Notes under the pieces: generated by a model | Seen by the model: only the letters and a program-made list of their open reading frames with translations | The model's database searches: none | What the model was told of the DNA's origin: nothing | NCBI RefSeq assembly: GCF_020707265.1 | Contig: NZ_JAJFEQ010000002.1 | Span: 496,001-560,000, forward strand | Direction: 5' to 3' | DNA length: 64,000 nucleotides | DNA from: Massilia sp. IC2-477 | Lineage (GTDB): Bacteria; Pseudomonadota; Gammaproteobacteria; Burkholderiales; Burkholderiaceae_D | Position numbers and translations under genes: made by a program | Shown here: in pieces, positions 62,742-64,000 of the stretch | How the letters are laid out: every line of letters starts with the position of its first letter | How positions within the stretch are numbered: position 1 is the first letter of the stretch

Positions 62742-64000
62742 TCAGTAACGGTGCGGGTAGAGCCGCAGGCTGTCCCGCAGTTTCCCGGTCTCCTGTCCGT
62801 ATCCGAGCAGGCGCAGCAGCGCTGCCGCCAGGTGGTTCAGCTCGCGCAGCTCGACGCGGCGTCCTTGCTCCGTATGCACGCGCAAGCGGCCCTGCAGGGC
62901 GGTGGCGCAGGCATAGTCCATGCGCGCCAGGCGCGAGCAGTCCAGCACCAGCAGATCGCGCCCGGCGGCATAGGCATCGATGGCGTCGAGCAGGGCCGCG
63001 CAGTCGCCGGTTGCCAGCGCCGGCAGCAGGAAGCGGTCGCCGCTGCCCGTCGCCGGCGCCGCGGTCGACACGCGCTTTGGCGCTTCGAAGGAGGGCGGCG
63101 AGACCTCGAAGGTGACGCAGTAATCCATCGCCGACTCTTCGAAATCCTTTTCGCGGTTCGACAGTAGCAGCAGCTCGAGCAGCAGCAGCCAGGGCGCCTC
63201 GCCGGAAGCGCGATCGCCCACCGCCAGCATGGGCCGCAGGGTCGTCATCAGGGTGTCGGCGCCGGCCAGCACCAGCTCGCGTCCTTCCTTGCGCAGCGTC
63301 TGCAGGGCCTGCAGCAGCTGGGCGCAGCCCGCGGCGTCGGCGCTGCGTACCGCGCCCAGCTCGATGCGCACCAGCGGCGCGTTCGATGCCAGCAGGCGCG
63401 CCAGGCGCGGGGCGATGGACTCGTCGAGCACGGGGCAGAGGCTTTCGGTGGCGGCCACGCCGGCCGATTGCGGCGTGCCGGGGCCGGGCAGGAGCGGCTG
63501 CCAGGCCGGCGGCGAGGTTTCGAAGTGGCTGGCGTAGTCGATCGCGATGCTCTCGAAGGCCGCTTCCTGGCCGGTGGCCTGGTACAGGTCGAACAGCATC
63601 CACCATGGCAGGCGTTCGTGGCGGCCGAAGTCCTGCAGGCTGTCGCGCAGCAGGCTTTCGGCGGCCGCGGCCTGGCCGTTGGCGTACAGGATGGCGCTTT
63701 CCTCGACGGCCGGCGCGCTGGCGGGCAGGGCGGCGGCGTCGGGCAGTTCCTCGGCGGGCACTGCCTGCGGGGCCGCAGGGGCAGCCGCGGCCGGGTGGCG
63801 CGCCGCGCTGCCCCAGGCCGGCTCGTCATCGAAAATGTCGGAGGCCATCGCCAGCTCGATCTCGTCGATCTTGGCGGCGGTGGCGCGGGCGATGGCGCGC
63901 TGGCGCTCCCGTTCAGCCTCGCTGTCCAGGCGCGAAGGCTCGCCCGCGCGCAGGCGCGTGTCCAGCACGACGAGCTCCGCGTCTGCCGGATCGCTTTTTT
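62742..64000 (-). CDS. STAS-type tandem-domain protein, N-terminus cut by window edge
   Basis: The frame runs open to the right edge; an internal GTG at 63968 gives 408 residues, but the codons before it (KSDPADAELV) read as normal protein, so the true start is beyond the window. The protein has two similar halves, each with a DYxxxFExSPP motif (IDYASHFETSPPAW; MDYCVTFEVSPPSF) followed by a STAS-like alpha/beta unit. The second STAS unit contains LLVLDCSRLARMDYACATAL. An Ala-rich linker sits near residues 60-90. STAS domains act as phospho-switch partners or scaffolds; no kinase or phosphatase is in view. Function is unknown. Confidence 0.75.
   Translation of the reverse strand, partial: KSDPADAELVVLDTRLRAGEPSRLDSEAERERQRAIARATAAKIDEIELAMASDIFDDEPAWGSAARHPAAAAPAAPQAVPAEELPDAAALPASAPAVEESAILYANGQAAAAESLLRDSLQDFGRHERLPWWMLFDLYQATGQEAAFESIAIDYASHFETSPPAWQPLLPGPGTPQSAGVAATESLCPVLDESIAPRLARLLASNAPLVRIELGAVRSADAAGCAQLLQALQTLRKEGRELVLAGADTLMTTLRPMLAVGDRASGEAPWLLLLELLLLSNREKDFEESAMDYCVTFEVSPPSFEAPKRVSTAAPATGSGDRFLLPALATGDCAALLDAIDAYAAGRDLLVLDCSRLARMDYACATALQGRLRVHTEQGRRVELRELNHLAAALLRLLGYGQETGKLRDSLRLYPHRY

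Overview
The window looks like chromosomal DNA from a GC-rich betaproteobacterium, most likely Oxalobacteraceae close to Massilia/Telluria. This placement rests on gene content and order (sspA-sspB beside petABC, the rhodanese-grxC-secB-gpsA set opposite gpmA-envC-ctpA, hslVU, a complete gsp type II secretion operon) and on a TonB receptor with tryptophan-halogenase-like, SapC and cupin_8 genes of the kind found in oligotrophic proteobacteria. No alignment or phylogeny was run.

Region 1 (about 1 to 26 kb) is mainly a beta-glucan/glucose utilisation locus. It holds a GH16 lipoprotein and a polysaccharide deacetylase, a large TonB-dependent receptor, two halogenase-like flavoproteins, a SapC protein and a cupin_8 protein. 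It also holds an intracellular GH1 and an exported GH3 beta-glucosidase, glucokinase, an FHS-type sugar permease, a four-gene sugar ABC importer and a LacI-family regulator. Four near-identical palindromes of the TGGAAACGTTTCCA type sit at the promoters of the separate transcription units, and a fifth, weaker one precedes a cation/proton antiporter. I infer one LacI regulon: the receptor brings oligosaccharides across the outer membrane, glucosidases split them, the ABC importer and permease take up the sugar, and glucokinase phosphorylates it. A TetR gene and a metallo-beta-lactamase-fold gene are divergently placed inside this region.

Region 2 (26 to 41 kb) is housekeeping: a lambda-R-like endolysin, tRNA-Thr, sspB, sspA, cytochrome bc1 (petABC), mscL, a DegQ/DegS-like protease, DUF2461 and cupin genes, gpsA, an SH3 protein, secB, grxC, a rhodanese, gpmA, an EnvC-like protein, ctpA and a MoeB/ThiF protein. 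Two families of short inverted repeats occupy intergenic gaps here.

Region 3 (42 to 53 kb) is a complete type II secretion operon in the order G-H-I-J-K-L-M-N-D-E-F-C, mostly with overlapping start and stop codons. Region 4 (53 to 64 kb) has two amidohydrolases, a XapX protein, an isochorismatase-like hydrolase, two small membrane proteins, an FKBP lipoprotein, an HTH regulator, hslVU behind a convincing sigma-32 promoter, and a STAS-type protein that runs off the right edge. The left edge cuts a BON-domain gene. I saw no CRISPR array, insertion sequence, rRNA or prophage.
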